Positions 31,574-40,924 are shown, counted from the first letter of the stretch. The stretch: 58,249 nucleotides of DNA from Candidatus Uhrbacteria bacterium (GCA_023246415.1 JAHFIK010000002.1:1-58249); one strand, 5' to 3'. Translations and numbers: made by a program. Notes: generated by a model not told the origin, from the sequence alone.

Positions 31574-32368
31574 TTACGCAGGCTCGATCAACGTCGTAAG
31601 ATATCCGACGCCAAACGGCGCTTCATAGGCAAGTTCCGTGGCACGTGCATTGATCCCTCGAAAACAGCCCATCAGCATGAGGATTGGACGGTATCCACAT
31701 TGACCGGCGGCCGTGACGGCGTCCGCATCCATGGCGATGAGCGCGTCGAGATCCATTGCCGCGGTTTTGCTTCGAACGGTGGCGTCAAACGCCGGACCTT
31801 CGACACTGGCACCACCGGGGGATCGTGTCTCAAGTTTATGTGAGAGATCTGCTGAGGCAATGATGGCGATGCGGGAGGTGGACGCGTCGAGCGTTTGTTG
31901 GAGTGCGACTCCGAAATCAGCATGCGCTTGCGCGCTGAGGAGAGACGGCGCGATTGGAATGATCCGAAATGATTTGAGATGGCGTGTGAGAAACAAGAGT
32001 GGAATCGTGAACGCGTAATCGAGTTCTTCGGAGGTTGTTAATACGAATGGTGTCTGTTCGTTTCCGCGCAGACGCGTCTGAATTTCATCAAGAAGCAACA
32101 GATCGCATGGTGCGCGCGTTTCCGTTTCATGGTCGCCAAATGCCGTGAGTGTGCCCCGGTAGGTTGGGGCAAGGTTGGCGCTAAACGCATCTGGGAAGGC
32201 TGGTGCATGCGGGGAAATGAGGATCAGTGTTTCAATCCCAGAGGTGTACATCCGTTCTTCAAGCTCGCGGTATGCCCGAAGGGTTTCCGCGAGAGCGTCT
32301 CGTTTCTCTTTGCCGATATTCGGCGCCAAGAGCGGAGAATGGGGGACGATTGCGCCGAGGGTAATCAT
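31574..32368 (-). CDS. LigB/MEMO-like protein (AmmeMemoRadiSam B / class III dioxygenase family)
   Basis: A 264-residue protein of the LigB superfamily. Visible features are 'AIVPHSPLLAPNIG' at the start, 'LILISPHAPAFPDAF' around 48-62 and 'IIASADLSHKLETRSPGG' around 168-185; the histidines and the SADLSH segment fit the iron site of this family. Class III extradiol dioxygenases cleave catechols, while the MEMO branch is linked to redox and radical-SAM functions. No aromatic degradation genes are nearby, so the MEMO/AmmeMemoRadiSam B reading is preferred. It is 14 nt ahead of priA in the operon. Confidence 0.75.
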   Translation of the reverse strand: MITLGAIVPHSPLLAPNIGKEKRDALAETLRAYRELEERMYTSGIETLILISPHAPAFPDAFSANLAPTYRGTLTAFGDHETETRAPCDLLLLDEIQTRLRGNEQTPFVLTTSEELDYAFTIPLLFLTRHLKSFRIIPIAPSLLSAQAHADFGVALQQTLDASTSRIAIIASADLSHKLETRSPGGASVEGPAFDATVRSKTAAMDLDALIAMDADAVTAAGQCGYRPILMLMGCFRGINARATELAYEAPFGVGYLTTLIEPA

Positions 32369-32392
32369 AACGGATGTTTGAAGTGAATCGGC

Positions 32393-33820
32393 CTACGCCG
32401 AAGCGATTTGCGTGTTGATTTGATCGATGACGATCGGATCCCCGAGTTCATAATCGTTCAGGAGACTGTCTGGTACGATTTCAATACTTGTCCATTTCCA
32501 TCCCATGCCTTCAAAGACATCTGCAGAGGTGATGGGGCGCTTCTTTCCATTCTCAATGACAAAGACGGCGGGATTTGTTTTTGTCCGTACCAGTTCGCCA
32601 TCATGAAGTCCGTAGGGTTCGCCGGTGGTGAGCGCATTGAGTTCGTCGGCGGTGATCTTTTTTGCCTTCAGACCATCAAAATACAGAGAGAGGATTGCCG
32701 GGTGCAGAATGAGTCGTTTTGTTCCGGCTTCGGCGTACCAGATCGTTTTATCGCCGGGCACTTGGACAAGCGTCCCTTCCGGGGACATGCTTTTTGTTGT
32801 GATCGGTTCGCCGATGGCGTACTGCGCGAGATCGGTTTCCGTCACATCTTCGACTTCATCAAGGTTGAATGACAATTTTCCAAAGGTTTCCATGTCTGCG
32901 ATATGGCGACGTTCGTTGCCGACGATGAGCCAAATGTTTCCGCTCGGATCTTTTAAGAGCGCGTAGTTTGGAAATGCGATTTTATCACCGTCCGCGTAGG
33001 CTGACAGATCGGAGTCGGACGCTTCGATAATTTTTGAGATGTCGACGAATGAACTCGCCACGGTGAGGGAGGCGAACGGTCGCTTTTGTCCAAATCGAAT
33101 CCAGTAAATTTGTTTAGATGGGATTCCGCGAACGACCGTGCCATCCGGATAGTTCTTTGCAAACCAACGATGCCAAATATTCCAAAGGTTTAGGTTTCCA
33201 TGAAGATGCGGTGTGTAGGTGTAGAGAGCTGCAGTTGCTGCGTTTGACGGTGTCACGGTGACACCGTCGATGAGTGTTGGAATCCCCGGACCCATTCCAG
33301 AGATGGTTTTTCCGGTGGCGAGGACGGACAGGTAATATTTTTCGCGCATCTGACGCGAGGTGTAATACAGCTGATTTGCAAATCCTTTGAAATCAGAAAT
33401 GGCGGGGTCGTTCTTCGCGCAGGTGTCGCAGACGCCATATCCGGTCGCCCAATCTAATGCGTCTTGTGACGGGGTTGGATCCTCGACGAGACTCTGTTCT
33501 TTTTGGAGAAGCGCGACGAGATATTTTGGATTGATCTGATACATCTGAGACATGCGCCAGATGATTTCAGGGGCGCTTCGAACCGTCCCGTCAATATCCG
33601 TTGCACGGACGTCCGCAAGTCCGCCTTTGGTATGGAGGAATGCGACAAGTCGCGGATAGGTCATCCCATTCGCATCGAAGAGGTCATCATCCGTCAGGAC
33701 GCTATTCGGGTCGAAGTTCGGATTGATGACGGGCGCGGTCGCGTCTGTCTGTGCCCGTACGAATCCACTCGGGAGGGTGATCGTCAGGAGAAGTGCAAAA
33801 AAGGCCAATTTTTTCAACAT
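32393..33820 (-). CDS. Secreted lysozyme-like protein with C-terminal repeats
   Basis: 475 residues from ATG 33820. A signal peptide (MLKKLAFFALLLTITLPSGF, cut near VRA-QT) exports it. Residues about 80-190 resemble a lytic transglycosylase-like fold, with 'LVALLQKEQSLVED' placing a likely catalytic Glu at 108. After about 215 there are at least four copies of a unit of the type 'GTVVR...IYWIRFGQKRPF' and 'VFVIENGKKRPITS', expected to form a binding or beta-propeller-like tail. It may trim peptidoglycan or act on other cells' walls. ATGs at 33829 and 33826 are possible, but the predicted transcript begins at 33820-33821. First gene of the operon ending in fmt. Confidence 0.75.
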   Translation of the reverse strand: MLKKLAFFALLLTITLPSGFVRAQTDATAPVINPNFDPNSVLTDDDLFDANGMTYPRLVAFLHTKGGLADVRATDIDGTVRSAPEIIWRMSQMYQINPKYLVALLQKEQSLVEDPTPSQDALDWATGYGVCDTCAKNDPAISDFKGFANQLYYTSRQMREKYYLSVLATGKTISGMGPGIPTLIDGVTVTPSNAATAALYTYTPHLHGNLNLWNIWHRWFAKNYPDGTVVRGIPSKQIYWIRFGQKRPFASLTVASSFVDISKIIEASDSDLSAYADGDKIAFPNYALLKDPSGNIWLIVGNERRHIADMETFGKLSFNLDEVEDVTETDLAQYAIGEPITTKSMSPEGTLVQVPGDKTIWYAEAGTKRLILHPAILSLYFDGLKAKKITADELNALTTGEPYGLHDGELVRTKTNPAVFVIENGKKRPITSADVFEGMGWKWTSIEIVPDSLLNDYELGDPIVIDQINTQIASA

Positions 33821-33827
33821 GTCCATC

Positions 33828-33857
33828 ATCTTAGCAGGGGATGGTCACGGGGGGCAA
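33828..33857 (-). promoter_or_regulatory. Promoter of the minus-strand operon (lysozyme-like to fmt)
   Basis: On the minus strand: TTGCCC (33857-33852), 18-nt spacer ending TGC, TAAGAT (33833-33828). Transcription should begin at 33821-33820, on the ATG of MLKKLAFF, giving a leaderless message. Confidence 0.55.
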
Positions 33858-33861
33858 TCTC

Positions 33862-33890
33862 TTTCCGTTTTAGCCAATTTCCTCTATATT
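33862..33890 (+). promoter_or_regulatory. Promoter of the GT39-like gene
   Basis: TTTCCG (33862-33867), 17-nt spacer, TATATT (33885-33890); ATG at 33897, so the message is leaderless. Its -35 is back to back with that of the minus-strand promoter, 4 nt apart. Confidence 0.5.
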
Positions 33891-33896
33891 GGCTGG

Positions 33897-35552
33897 ATGA
33901 CGCGTTCCCGTCTGTCTGCTCTGATCGTGATCTGCCTCGGATCCGTTCTTTTTTTGTGGCTGGGCACCGTCCTTCAGCGAACAACGACGGATCTCTTTGC
34001 ATCGCCAGACGAAACGGCGGTCATGCGGTTTGCGCAGTCGTGGAATATTCGGGACGGGTTTCGTGTCGCTCCGGGTCTCCCAACGGATCTCATGGATATT
34101 GCGGGTCTGCATGGCCGCAGTCTTGTTCGTGATGGGGCGTGGCTGGTTCCGGTTGGATTTTTAGGGATGCCATTGATTGTTGCGATGTTGGAACGAATGG
34201 GGAGCGGCTTCGGGGTCTATTTCACGCCGCTTCTAGTCCTCTCGTCTGCGATTCCGTTGTATCTCCTGATCCGTTCATATCGACGACGCGTTGCGCTCTT
34301 CACGGTGATTTTTTATCTGTCCTTTCCGACAGTTCTCCTGTATTCAAACCGCGCGTTGTTTCCGAATCTTCCCGTGGTGGCCTGTGCCCTGTGGGCGCTC
34401 TGGGCGTGGAGGTTGATCGGGGAGAATTCAAGCGATCGTCACGCATGGCGCGAACAGGGAATTGCGATGATTGCTGGGATGGCGACTGGACTCGCAGGTC
34501 TGATTCGGCCAACAGAATTGATTTGGATCCTCCCATGGATTGGCTTTGCGCTCGCTGCTGGTCTTGGACTACTCGACGCGAAGCGGATGTCGCGTCCGAC
34601 TCGGGCGCAGTGGATTCGCATCATGATCGCTTCAATCATCGCGATAGGGATTGGGTGCATTGGTTGGTGGGTCGCGCGTCAGACCTATGGCGGATCGCAC
34701 GGATTGATTCCGATTGGATATTTGATTCATGATCAGGCGAATATCGCATCATCAACGGCGGGAGCCGCCATCGGAGCCGCGAAATCTTTTACGCTGGTCC
34801 AGCTCCTCCCATTCGGAATTCATCCACGGACACTCTGGACGAATATTCATGCGTATCTTTTTACGTCATTTGGGTTGTGGGTCGGATGTGCGTTGATCGG
34901 AGTCATCATCGATCTTCGGCGAACATGGATGAATCATCGTCAACGCGGTTGGTTCTATCTCGTGACCGCGTGGACGGTCTGTTCGTTATTATTTTTGTAC
35001 GGCCAATCCGTTTTTACGGATAACATTACGGGTCAGGTGACGCTTGGAAATTCATTTTTGCGTTATCTTCTCCCGGTTGCTCCGCTGATCGCGTTCGGAT
35101 GCGCGGTCGTGGTTGATGCCATCTGCGCGCGTCAGCTTCGCGGGATGATCCTCGGTGTCTTCGCGGTCACGTTGCTCGTCCTGCTGAACATCGTCACGGC
35201 CGATGCGCGAGACGATGAGGGGATTTTGCGAACGCGATATGAGCTCCGCCGCTATCAGGTCATTCGACTGGCTACAGATGAACAGCTCTCACATGGATCC
35301 GTGATTCTGTCGGAGCGGTCTGAAAAAATTTTTGAATCTGGTCCGTATGTATCGGTCAGTCCGATTCCGTCATCCGCAACGCTTGAACGTCTTCAATTGG
35401 GTTCGGTTCCCGTCTATTATTTCACGCGGACGTTCACGAGCGATGTGGACGCGAGTGCCGATCCGGTGATTGGGGTCTTTGGGGATGCGATTCCAATTTT
35501 TCATCTCCAAAACGAAACGCTCTACGCCCTTCCGGTAAAGGGGGCGTATTAA
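33897..35552 (+). CDS. Polytopic membrane glycosyltransferase (GT39/ArnT-like, GT-C fold)
   Basis: 551 residues, about 11-13 membrane helices. The first extracytoplasmic loop carries SPDE at 36-39, matching the catalytic acidic position of GT-C enzymes of the protein mannosyltransferase/ArnT type, which use polyprenyl-phosphate sugars outside the membrane. 'IRPTELIWILPWIGFALAAG' and similar segments fit this group. Start ATG 33897 is favoured because the -10 box ends 6 nt before it. The 3' neighbour, 13 nt away, encodes an exported beta-rich protein that could be part of the same surface machinery. The acceptor is unknown. Confidence 0.8.
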   Translation: MTRSRLSALIVICLGSVLFLWLGTVLQRTTTDLFASPDETAVMRFAQSWNIRDGFRVAPGLPTDLMDIAGLHGRSLVRDGAWLVPVGFLGMPLIVAMLERMGSGFGVYFTPLLVLSSAIPLYLLIRSYRRRVALFTVIFYLSFPTVLLYSNRALFPNLPVVACALWALWAWRLIGENSSDRHAWREQGIAMIAGMATGLAGLIRPTELIWILPWIGFALAAGLGLLDAKRMSRPTRAQWIRIMIASIIAIGIGCIGWWVARQTYGGSHGLIPIGYLIHDQANIASSTAGAAIGAAKSFTLVQLLPFGIHPRTLWTNIHAYLFTSFGLWVGCALIGVIIDLRRTWMNHRQRGWFYLVTAWTVCSLLFLYGQSVFTDNITGQVTLGNSFLRYLLPVAPLIAFGCAVVVDAICARQLRGMILGVFAVTLLVLLNIVTADARDDEGILRTRYELRRYQVIRLATDEQLSHGSVILSERSEKIFESGPYVSVSPIPSSATLERLQLGSVPVYYFTRTFTSDVDASADPVIGVFGDAIPIFHLQNETLYALPVKGAY

Positions 35553-35565
35553 ACGACAGATTTGC

Positions 35566-37032
35566 ATGACGGTTCCTCGACCTATTGCCATCGCGCTTTT
35601 TCTCCTGCCATGGTGTTTGGCGATCACTGGGATCGCCTGGTTGTTGATTTTGCGATTTCCGCCATCTGGGACAACAACATTCGATCTTCCATTTGATGGT
35701 CGGAGCGCATGGATTGATCCGTTTCTCCCATCGGAACGAGTGACGCCTCCAGGAGCGCAAGATGGAAATTGGCGCGGTCAGCGGATTCTCGGTGATCCGG
35801 TGTACAGCAGTCTTCGGTTGCCAGGGATTTATGACACGGTTGATCTGTCTGTCGAATTCCGTCCGACGCGTCAACCGACTCTCGAGTTGGGGATCATGCG
35901 TGGCACAGACGTCGCATCCTATGAATATACGCCGATTTGGTTTGATGCGCTTCAGTCATCTGATTGGCGATCCGTTTCGACAAGCGGAAGTCACGGATAT
36001 GTTCGGTCGAACCTGCCGGATTCCGCATTGATGACCGCGGACGCTTCGACGCAGCTGATCTGGCACGCCTCAGCCACCATGCCGTTGCTGACAGATCCTG
36101 GACGAACGCCCCAGACGACGCGCGTGTCTTTACGTGGTGCGCATGACTTCTGGGCCGTTCCCGCCGATGGACGTGTTTCGTTCTCTTTTGAGTTTCAGGA
36201 TTCAAATCGATCGCGCGGGAGCGACGCGATCGTGATGCGAGTGTTCCGCGGATCTGAGGAACTTCGAACAGATGCAATCGGGGTGGGCGGGACGCGGGAG
36301 GGGGCGATGGGACGCGTCTTCGTGAAAGAGATCTCGCTCGATCACCAGCCTCCGGGCGTGTATCACATTCAACTCATCATGGACGATGATGTGTTTATCC
36401 GTTCCGTCACAACGCCATCGACACACTGGGTGGTTGGCCCGCGACTCGTTTTTGGCGATCTCGTCGGATACGCAACGAGTACACCGTCTGCGGTGGCATG
36501 GAGCGATTCTCGTCATTTGATTCTTGAAACATTTCACACAGAAGGTTTGCAGCGGATTGATTTCGGGAGGGATAGCACGACGCTTGTTAAGACACATGAA
36601 CAGATTCGGTTCGATCGTTCGGATGTGGGCTCTGCGCCGCAGGTCCTCGTTGCCCCCAAGGGGGATGTTCGGATTATTGGTGATGGGTGGTTCGCGTTCA
36701 CGAAAGACGCATTCTTTTCTCCCGCGCCGCGTCGTGTGACGGATGAAACGGACGTCGTCCGCGAAGGGATGACGTCTGTTCGAACGCCATATGAACGTCC
36801 AGAGGCCATTGGGGATGGGTGGTATCGCGCGCATGTTCGGCTTTCACTCGATCCGACCGTGGATCACGCGAGAATCGCTCTTTCAGCTCCGGGAATCAGT
36901 TCGCGAAATGGATCTGTCGATATCCGTCGTGTCACGCTCGTCTATCAACGTCCGCCGCTGAATTTTGGTGAATGGTGGAGGACGGTTCGTCAAGAATTAA
37001 TAAACGCGTGGAGGAGACTGCGTGGATCATGA
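35566..37032 (+). CDS. Hypothetical membrane-anchored, beta-rich extracytoplasmic protein
   Basis: 488 residues. One hydrophobic helix at about 8-29 is the only membrane segment; the rest is predicted outside and rich in beta strands, with patterns such as 'DTVDLSVEFRPTRQPTLELG' and 'WYRAHVRLSLDPTVDHARIAL' that recall carbohydrate-binding or jelly-roll modules. No catalytic motif or named domain was recognised. Sandwiched between a GT39-like enzyme and a small membrane protein, in the same operon as rmlB and rmlA, it may bind or present surface glycan. Confidence 0.7.
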   Translation: MTVPRPIAIALFLLPWCLAITGIAWLLILRFPPSGTTTFDLPFDGRSAWIDPFLPSERVTPPGAQDGNWRGQRILGDPVYSSLRLPGIYDTVDLSVEFRPTRQPTLELGIMRGTDVASYEYTPIWFDALQSSDWRSVSTSGSHGYVRSNLPDSALMTADASTQLIWHASATMPLLTDPGRTPQTTRVSLRGAHDFWAVPADGRVSFSFEFQDSNRSRGSDAIVMRVFRGSEELRTDAIGVGGTREGAMGRVFVKEISLDHQPPGVYHIQLIMDDDVFIRSVTTPSTHWVVGPRLVFGDLVGYATSTPSAVAWSDSRHLILETFHTEGLQRIDFGRDSTTLVKTHEQIRFDRSDVGSAPQVLVAPKGDVRIIGDGWFAFTKDAFFSPAPRRVTDETDVVREGMTSVRTPYERPEAIGDGWYRAHVRLSLDPTVDHARIALSAPGISSRNGSVDIRRVTLVYQRPPLNFGEWWRTVRQELINAWRRLRGS

Positions 37033-37393
37033 TATGACGATGTTTGAGTTTGGAACGCGATTTTTACGTCAGGCGTCACTCGCCGTGACGGTTTTTGGAA
37101 GTGTGGCGATGGTGATGGAGTGGGCGATCCCAGGATCCGTTGGTCCGTACATCGATGTGATTCCGTATCTGGTGGTTGGGTTGAGCGGCTTGGCGATCGA
37201 CATTTCGATGACCGCTGTGGTTCAAGGGCGGTCGTGGGTTCGGTGGGTGGTCAGCGTTCTGCTCTGTTGCGTTGTCATCGCTACGGCATTGGTTCAATTT
37301 AATGGGGGACAGCGAATGTCGCTGATCGTCGCTGCATTTTTGGGGATTTCGGTATGGGCTATTGTGATGGCGAGCGGGGCCCCAGAGGCTTGA
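37022..37393 (+). CDS. Small four-helix membrane protein
   Basis: 123 residues with about four hydrophobic segments ('LAVTVFGSVAMVMEWAI', 'VVGLSGLAIDISMTAVV', 'WVVSVLLCCVVIATALV', 'LIVAAFLGISVWAIVMA'). GGAGGAG at 37010-37016 sits 5 nt before GTG 37022, so this start, which overlaps the previous stop by 11 nt, is preferred over ATG 37034. Function unknown. Its place before rmlB suggests a part in envelope glycan synthesis. Confidence 0.6.
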   Translation: MDHDMTMFEFGTRFLRQASLAVTVFGSVAMVMEWAIPGSVGPYIDVIPYLVVGLSGLAIDISMTAVVQGRSWVRWVVSVLLCCVVIATALVQFNGGQRMSLIVAAFLGISVWAIVMASGAPEA

Positions 37394-37427
37394 TTTTTTG
37401 AGTAATTCATGATGAAGTAGGCCGCAT

Positions 37428-38453
37428 ATGAAGATCCTTGTGACCGGCGGAGCCGGATTCATTGGCTCAAATTATGTCTATCAGGTGCTCCACCGCCATC
37501 CGGAAGATGAGGTGGTGGTTCTTGATGCATTAACCTACGCAGGGAATCTTGAAAACCTCAAACAGCTCGAACGCGATCCTCGGTTTCGATTTGTGAAAGG
37601 AGATATCTGTGATGCGGCGTTGGTTGATGATCTGGTGAAGGGTGTGGACGCGGTTGTTCATTTTGCCGCCGAGTCTCATGTGGACCGTTCGATTATGGAT
37701 CCGGGCGTGTTTGTTCGAACAAATATCATTGGAACGCAGACGTTGCTGGATGCCTGTCGTCGGAACGGGAATGTGCGGTTCCATCATGTTTCGACCGATG
37801 AAGTCTTTGGATCGCTGGGCGCGACGGGATTGTTTTCTGAACAGACGCCATATGACCCGCGAAGTCCGTATAGCGCCTCAAAAGCAGGCTCGGATCATTT
37901 GGTTCGGGCGGCCTGGCATACCTATGGATTACCCGTGACCATTTCGAACTGTTCAAATAATTACGGTCCGTATCAGCACCCGGAAAAATTGATCCCACTC
38001 TTCATTACAAACCTGATCGAAGGGAAAACGGTTCCGTTGTATGGAGATGGGATGAACGTCCGCGATTGGATTCATGTTGAAGATCATTGTGAAGGCGTGG
38101 ATCTTGTCTTGAGAAAAGGAACGATTGGCGAAACATATCTGTTTGGCGGCCGCAGTGAGCGATCAAATGCAGAGATCACCAATCTGATTTTGTTTGAAAT
38201 GGGAGCCGGACAGGGGAAGATTGAGCGCGTTGCGGATCGTCTCGGTCATGATCGTCGATATGCGATCGACCCATCACGCGCCGAGCGTGAACTCGGATGG
38301 TCTCCGAAGACGCCCTTTTTGCATGGTCTCCGGAAAACGATCGCCTGGTATACGTCGAATGAAGCCTGGTGGAGGAATGTGAAGTCCGGTGCGTATCGGG
38401 AATACTATGAGAAGCAGTACGGATCGCGTCCGACGCCGGGTGTAAGCCGTTAA
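37428..38453 (+). CDS. rmlB: dTDP-glucose 4,6-dehydratase
   Basis: Second enzyme of dTDP-L-rhamnose synthesis: dTDP-glucose to dTDP-4-keto-6-deoxyglucose with bound NAD. The Rossmann motif TGGAGFIGS is at 5-13, the active-site strand is 'HVSTDEVFGSLG' and the catalytic pair YSASK follows. It has 341 residues, a standard length. RmlA follows 33 nt later. RmlC and RmlD are not in the window, so the final sugar (rhamnose or another 6-deoxy sugar) is not proven. Confidence 0.95.
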   Translation: MKILVTGGAGFIGSNYVYQVLHRHPEDEVVVLDALTYAGNLENLKQLERDPRFRFVKGDICDAALVDDLVKGVDAVVHFAAESHVDRSIMDPGVFVRTNIIGTQTLLDACRRNGNVRFHHVSTDEVFGSLGATGLFSEQTPYDPRSPYSASKAGSDHLVRAAWHTYGLPVTISNCSNNYGPYQHPEKLIPLFITNLIEGKTVPLYGDGMNVRDWIHVEDHCEGVDLVLRKGTIGETYLFGGRSERSNAEITNLILFEMGAGQGKIERVADRLGHDRRYAIDPSRAERELGWSPKTPFLHGLRKTIAWYTSNEAWWRNVKSGAYREYYEKQYGSRPTPGVSR

Positions 38454-38486
38454 GGAATTCCAATCACAAAGACGATAGACTGTTGT

Positions 38487-39563
38487 ATGAAAGCTCTTAT
38501 TGCGGCCGGCGGTCGCGCGACGCGATTGCGTCCGATTACGCATACGACGAATAAGCATCTCATTCCGCTCGCGGGAAAGCCGTTGATTGAGTATGCGATT
38601 GAGAAAATTGTCGCCTGCGGAATTACCGAGATCGGGATCAATGTGAATCAGGGGGAAACGGAAATCCAAAAAGTCGTTGGGGATGGATCTCGCTGGAACG
38701 CGCGCGTCACCTATCTCGAGCAGTCGGGCGGTGCGCTTGGACTTGCGCATGTCGTTGGAAATGCTCGGACATGGATCGGAAATGAATCATTCATTTTTTA
38801 TCTCGGTGATAATATTATTCTCGGCTCGATTGAGCATCTTGCGCAGAAATTTGTTTCAGAAGATCTGGACTGTCTGCTCGCGCTCGCACGCGTGCAGGAT
38901 CCGCGGGCATTTGGAAGTCCGGTCTTGGACGGAAATCGGATTACGCGTGTCATCGAAAAACCAAAGGATCCGCCATCGCCTTATGCGGTCACAGGGATCT
39001 ACTTCTATAAGCCCTGCATTTTTGATGCGATCGACGGGTTGAAACCGTCGGATCGCGGGGAGTATGAAATTTCCGATGCGCACACGCGGCTCATCGACGC
39101 CGGGAAGCGCGTGGGATTTGAAGAGATCACCGGATGGTGGAAGGACACCGGGAGACCAGACGATCTCATTGAAGGCAACGGTCTCATCCTCGACGGAATA
39201 TCGGTGTCGAACATTTCACCGGCAGCGAATATTGAATCTGGTGCGGTGATCGATGGGATCGTACAGATCGGGGCGGGGACGGTGATCTCAAAAGATTCCG
39301 TGATTCGCGGGCCGGTGACGATCGGAGAACGATGTCGGATTACAAGCGCGGTGATCGGTCCGCATACGTCGTTATCTGACGATGTCATGGTTGATCGCGC
39401 GCGTGTTGATCGATGCATTGTGATGGAAGAGGCGAGTATTCGTTCTGAACGCCACATCATTCGGTCGATTATCGGAAAACGGGTCACGATTCTTGATCGT
39501 GAGCGTTCCGAGGAAGCGGGGATTCATTTGCTCGTTGGGGATCAATCGCTGATCGAGCTCTAA
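38487..39563 (+). CDS. rmlA: Glucose-1-phosphate thymidylyltransferase, long form
   Basis: Makes dTDP-glucose from dTTP and glucose-1-phosphate. The N-terminal nucleotidyltransferase core has 'MKALIAAGGRATRLRPITHT' and 'FIFYLGDNIIL'. Residues after about 235 carry hexapeptide-type repeats ('GAVIDGIVQIGAGTVISKDS') that form a left-handed beta helix, as in the RmlA-long/StrD/GlmU-like branch (358 residues against about 290 for RmlA-short). Substrate specificity (dTDP against UDP) follows from pairing with rmlB. Confidence 0.9.
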   Translation: MKALIAAGGRATRLRPITHTTNKHLIPLAGKPLIEYAIEKIVACGITEIGINVNQGETEIQKVVGDGSRWNARVTYLEQSGGALGLAHVVGNARTWIGNESFIFYLGDNIILGSIEHLAQKFVSEDLDCLLALARVQDPRAFGSPVLDGNRITRVIEKPKDPPSPYAVTGIYFYKPCIFDAIDGLKPSDRGEYEISDAHTRLIDAGKRVGFEEITGWWKDTGRPDDLIEGNGLILDGISVSNISPAANIESGAVIDGIVQIGAGTVISKDSVIRGPVTIGERCRITSAVIGPHTSLSDDVMVDRARVDRCIVMEEASIRSERHIIRSIIGKRVTILDRERSEEAGIHLLVGDQSLIEL

Positions 39564-39618
39564 GATCGTCCCCCTTGCCCTTCTCGCTTTGATGGGAAGG
39601 ACGTACACTTGCTTCGTC

Positions 39619-40917
39619 ATGCAACATCCTCCGTTTCATCGCCGCGTCCTCTTGTGGGTGTTTGTGATTATGTTTCTCGCCGTCGCCCCGTCGGCCATTT
39701 TTTATACCGCCGGGTATCGATGGAATCCTAAGAAAGGGGCGATTGAGCGAAATGGAACAGTGATTATTGATACGATTCCAGAAGGGGCGAAAATTACAAT
39801 GAATGGCACGGTGCTTGCGAAGGCGAGCCCTGTGACTCAGCAGGATGTCGCTCCTGGGACATATCGCATCGCGTTAACACTTTCCGGATACCATCCCTGG
39901 GAAAAAGTGCTTGATGTTCGCCCAGAGCGAGTGACGTTTGTAAACGATGTTGAATTTTGGCCGATCACCACGGATCCATCCGCGATTGATGAAACGAGCG
40001 CGCGCGCGATCGAGACATCACCGAACGGACGCTATGTCGCGTATGTGCGTAATCGAAACGGTGAAATGGGTGTATCGATTATCGATTCCACGAATGGAAA
40101 ACGGTCAGAGTATGGATTTTCGACGTCAACGTTTTCAGGGATCGGTCAGCTCGAATGGAGTTCGGATTCATCGGCGGTGTTTGTCCATGACGATCATGAC
40201 GTCTCGTGGATCGTGAATCGGACCGGAACGCGTGCGATCTCACTTCCAGACGGGACCTATCGATGGAGTGGAAAAGATCTTGTCGGTGTCTCGGCTGTCG
40301 GAAAGACAACCTATAATACGACGAGCGGGGCGGCATCCCGGACCACGCTCGCGAAAGGGGTCCTTGATACGGAAGGGGTATATGACATTGTTGAGTCGGT
40401 CTCGTCCACGGCGCTTGCCCTTCGGGACCGTTCTGATCCGAATCGATTATTTGAACTCCCGCCTGGAGACTGGTCCTTTTCAACTGCACCCGATGGGATG
40501 ATCGCGGTGTATCAGTCCGGGAGAGAAGTGATTTTTAATGGTGGAACGGATCCAACGTCCGCAGCCGTTGTGGCATCAAATAGCCAGATCGAAACGCTCA
40601 AAATGAACGGGGAGACATCGTTGTTGACGGTTCAGGCGAACGAGATCTGGTTATCCACGCTTGGATCGGAACCGGAATTATTATTGCGGAAAAGTGTTCC
40701 GATTCGATCCGCGGTCTGGCATCGTCTCGGAAAAAATCTCTTTTACGCATCACCGACGGAGGTCGTCGCACTTAATCTGGATTCACGTGATGGTCGGATG
40801 GAAACAACCTTGGCACAGTTTGACGAAATTTTTGGGATTGCCGTTGTGAAGAAGAATCTCTATGTTTCTGCAAAGAAACAGGGGACGGAAGGGGTCTGGT
40901 CTGTACGAATCGAATAG
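39619..40917 (+). CDS. PEGA-domain protein with propeller-like C-terminus
   Basis: 432 residues. An N-terminal membrane helix (about 9-30, 'LLWVFVIMFLAVAPSAIFYT') anchors it. A PEGA domain ('IIDTIPEGAKITMNGTVLAK', 'YRIALTLSGYHPWEK') covers about 50-110, and the remainder has repeating strand patterns with 'SPNGRYVAYVRNR' and 'LEWSSDSSAVFVHDD', typical of TolB/WD40-like propellers. PEGA domains are thought to bind surface polymers. ATG 39619 is chosen because TACACT (39604-39609) lies 9 nt before it and the hydrophobic anchor follows at once. It precedes the S41 protease gene, which has its own promoter. Confidence 0.8.
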   Translation: MQHPPFHRRVLLWVFVIMFLAVAPSAIFYTAGYRWNPKKGAIERNGTVIIDTIPEGAKITMNGTVLAKASPVTQQDVAPGTYRIALTLSGYHPWEKVLDVRPERVTFVNDVEFWPITTDPSAIDETSARAIETSPNGRYVAYVRNRNGEMGVSIIDSTNGKRSEYGFSTSTFSGIGQLEWSSDSSAVFVHDDHDVSWIVNRTGTRAISLPDGTYRWSGKDLVGVSAVGKTTYNTTSGAASRTTLAKGVLDTEGVYDIVESVSSTALALRDRSDPNRLFELPPGDWSFSTAPDGMIAVYQSGREVIFNGGTDPTSAAVVASNSQIETLKMNGETSLLTVQANEIWLSTLGSEPELLLRKSVPIRSAVWHRLGKNLFYASPTEVVALNLDSRDGRMETTLAQFDEIFGIAVVKKNLYVSAKKQGTEGVWSVRIE

Positions 40918-40924
40918 TACGCAA

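Noticed and set aside
33503..34132. A 209-codon plus-strand ORF opposite the lysozyme-like gene
   Set aside because: It is antisense to a gene with a signal peptide and repeats and runs across two divergent promoters.
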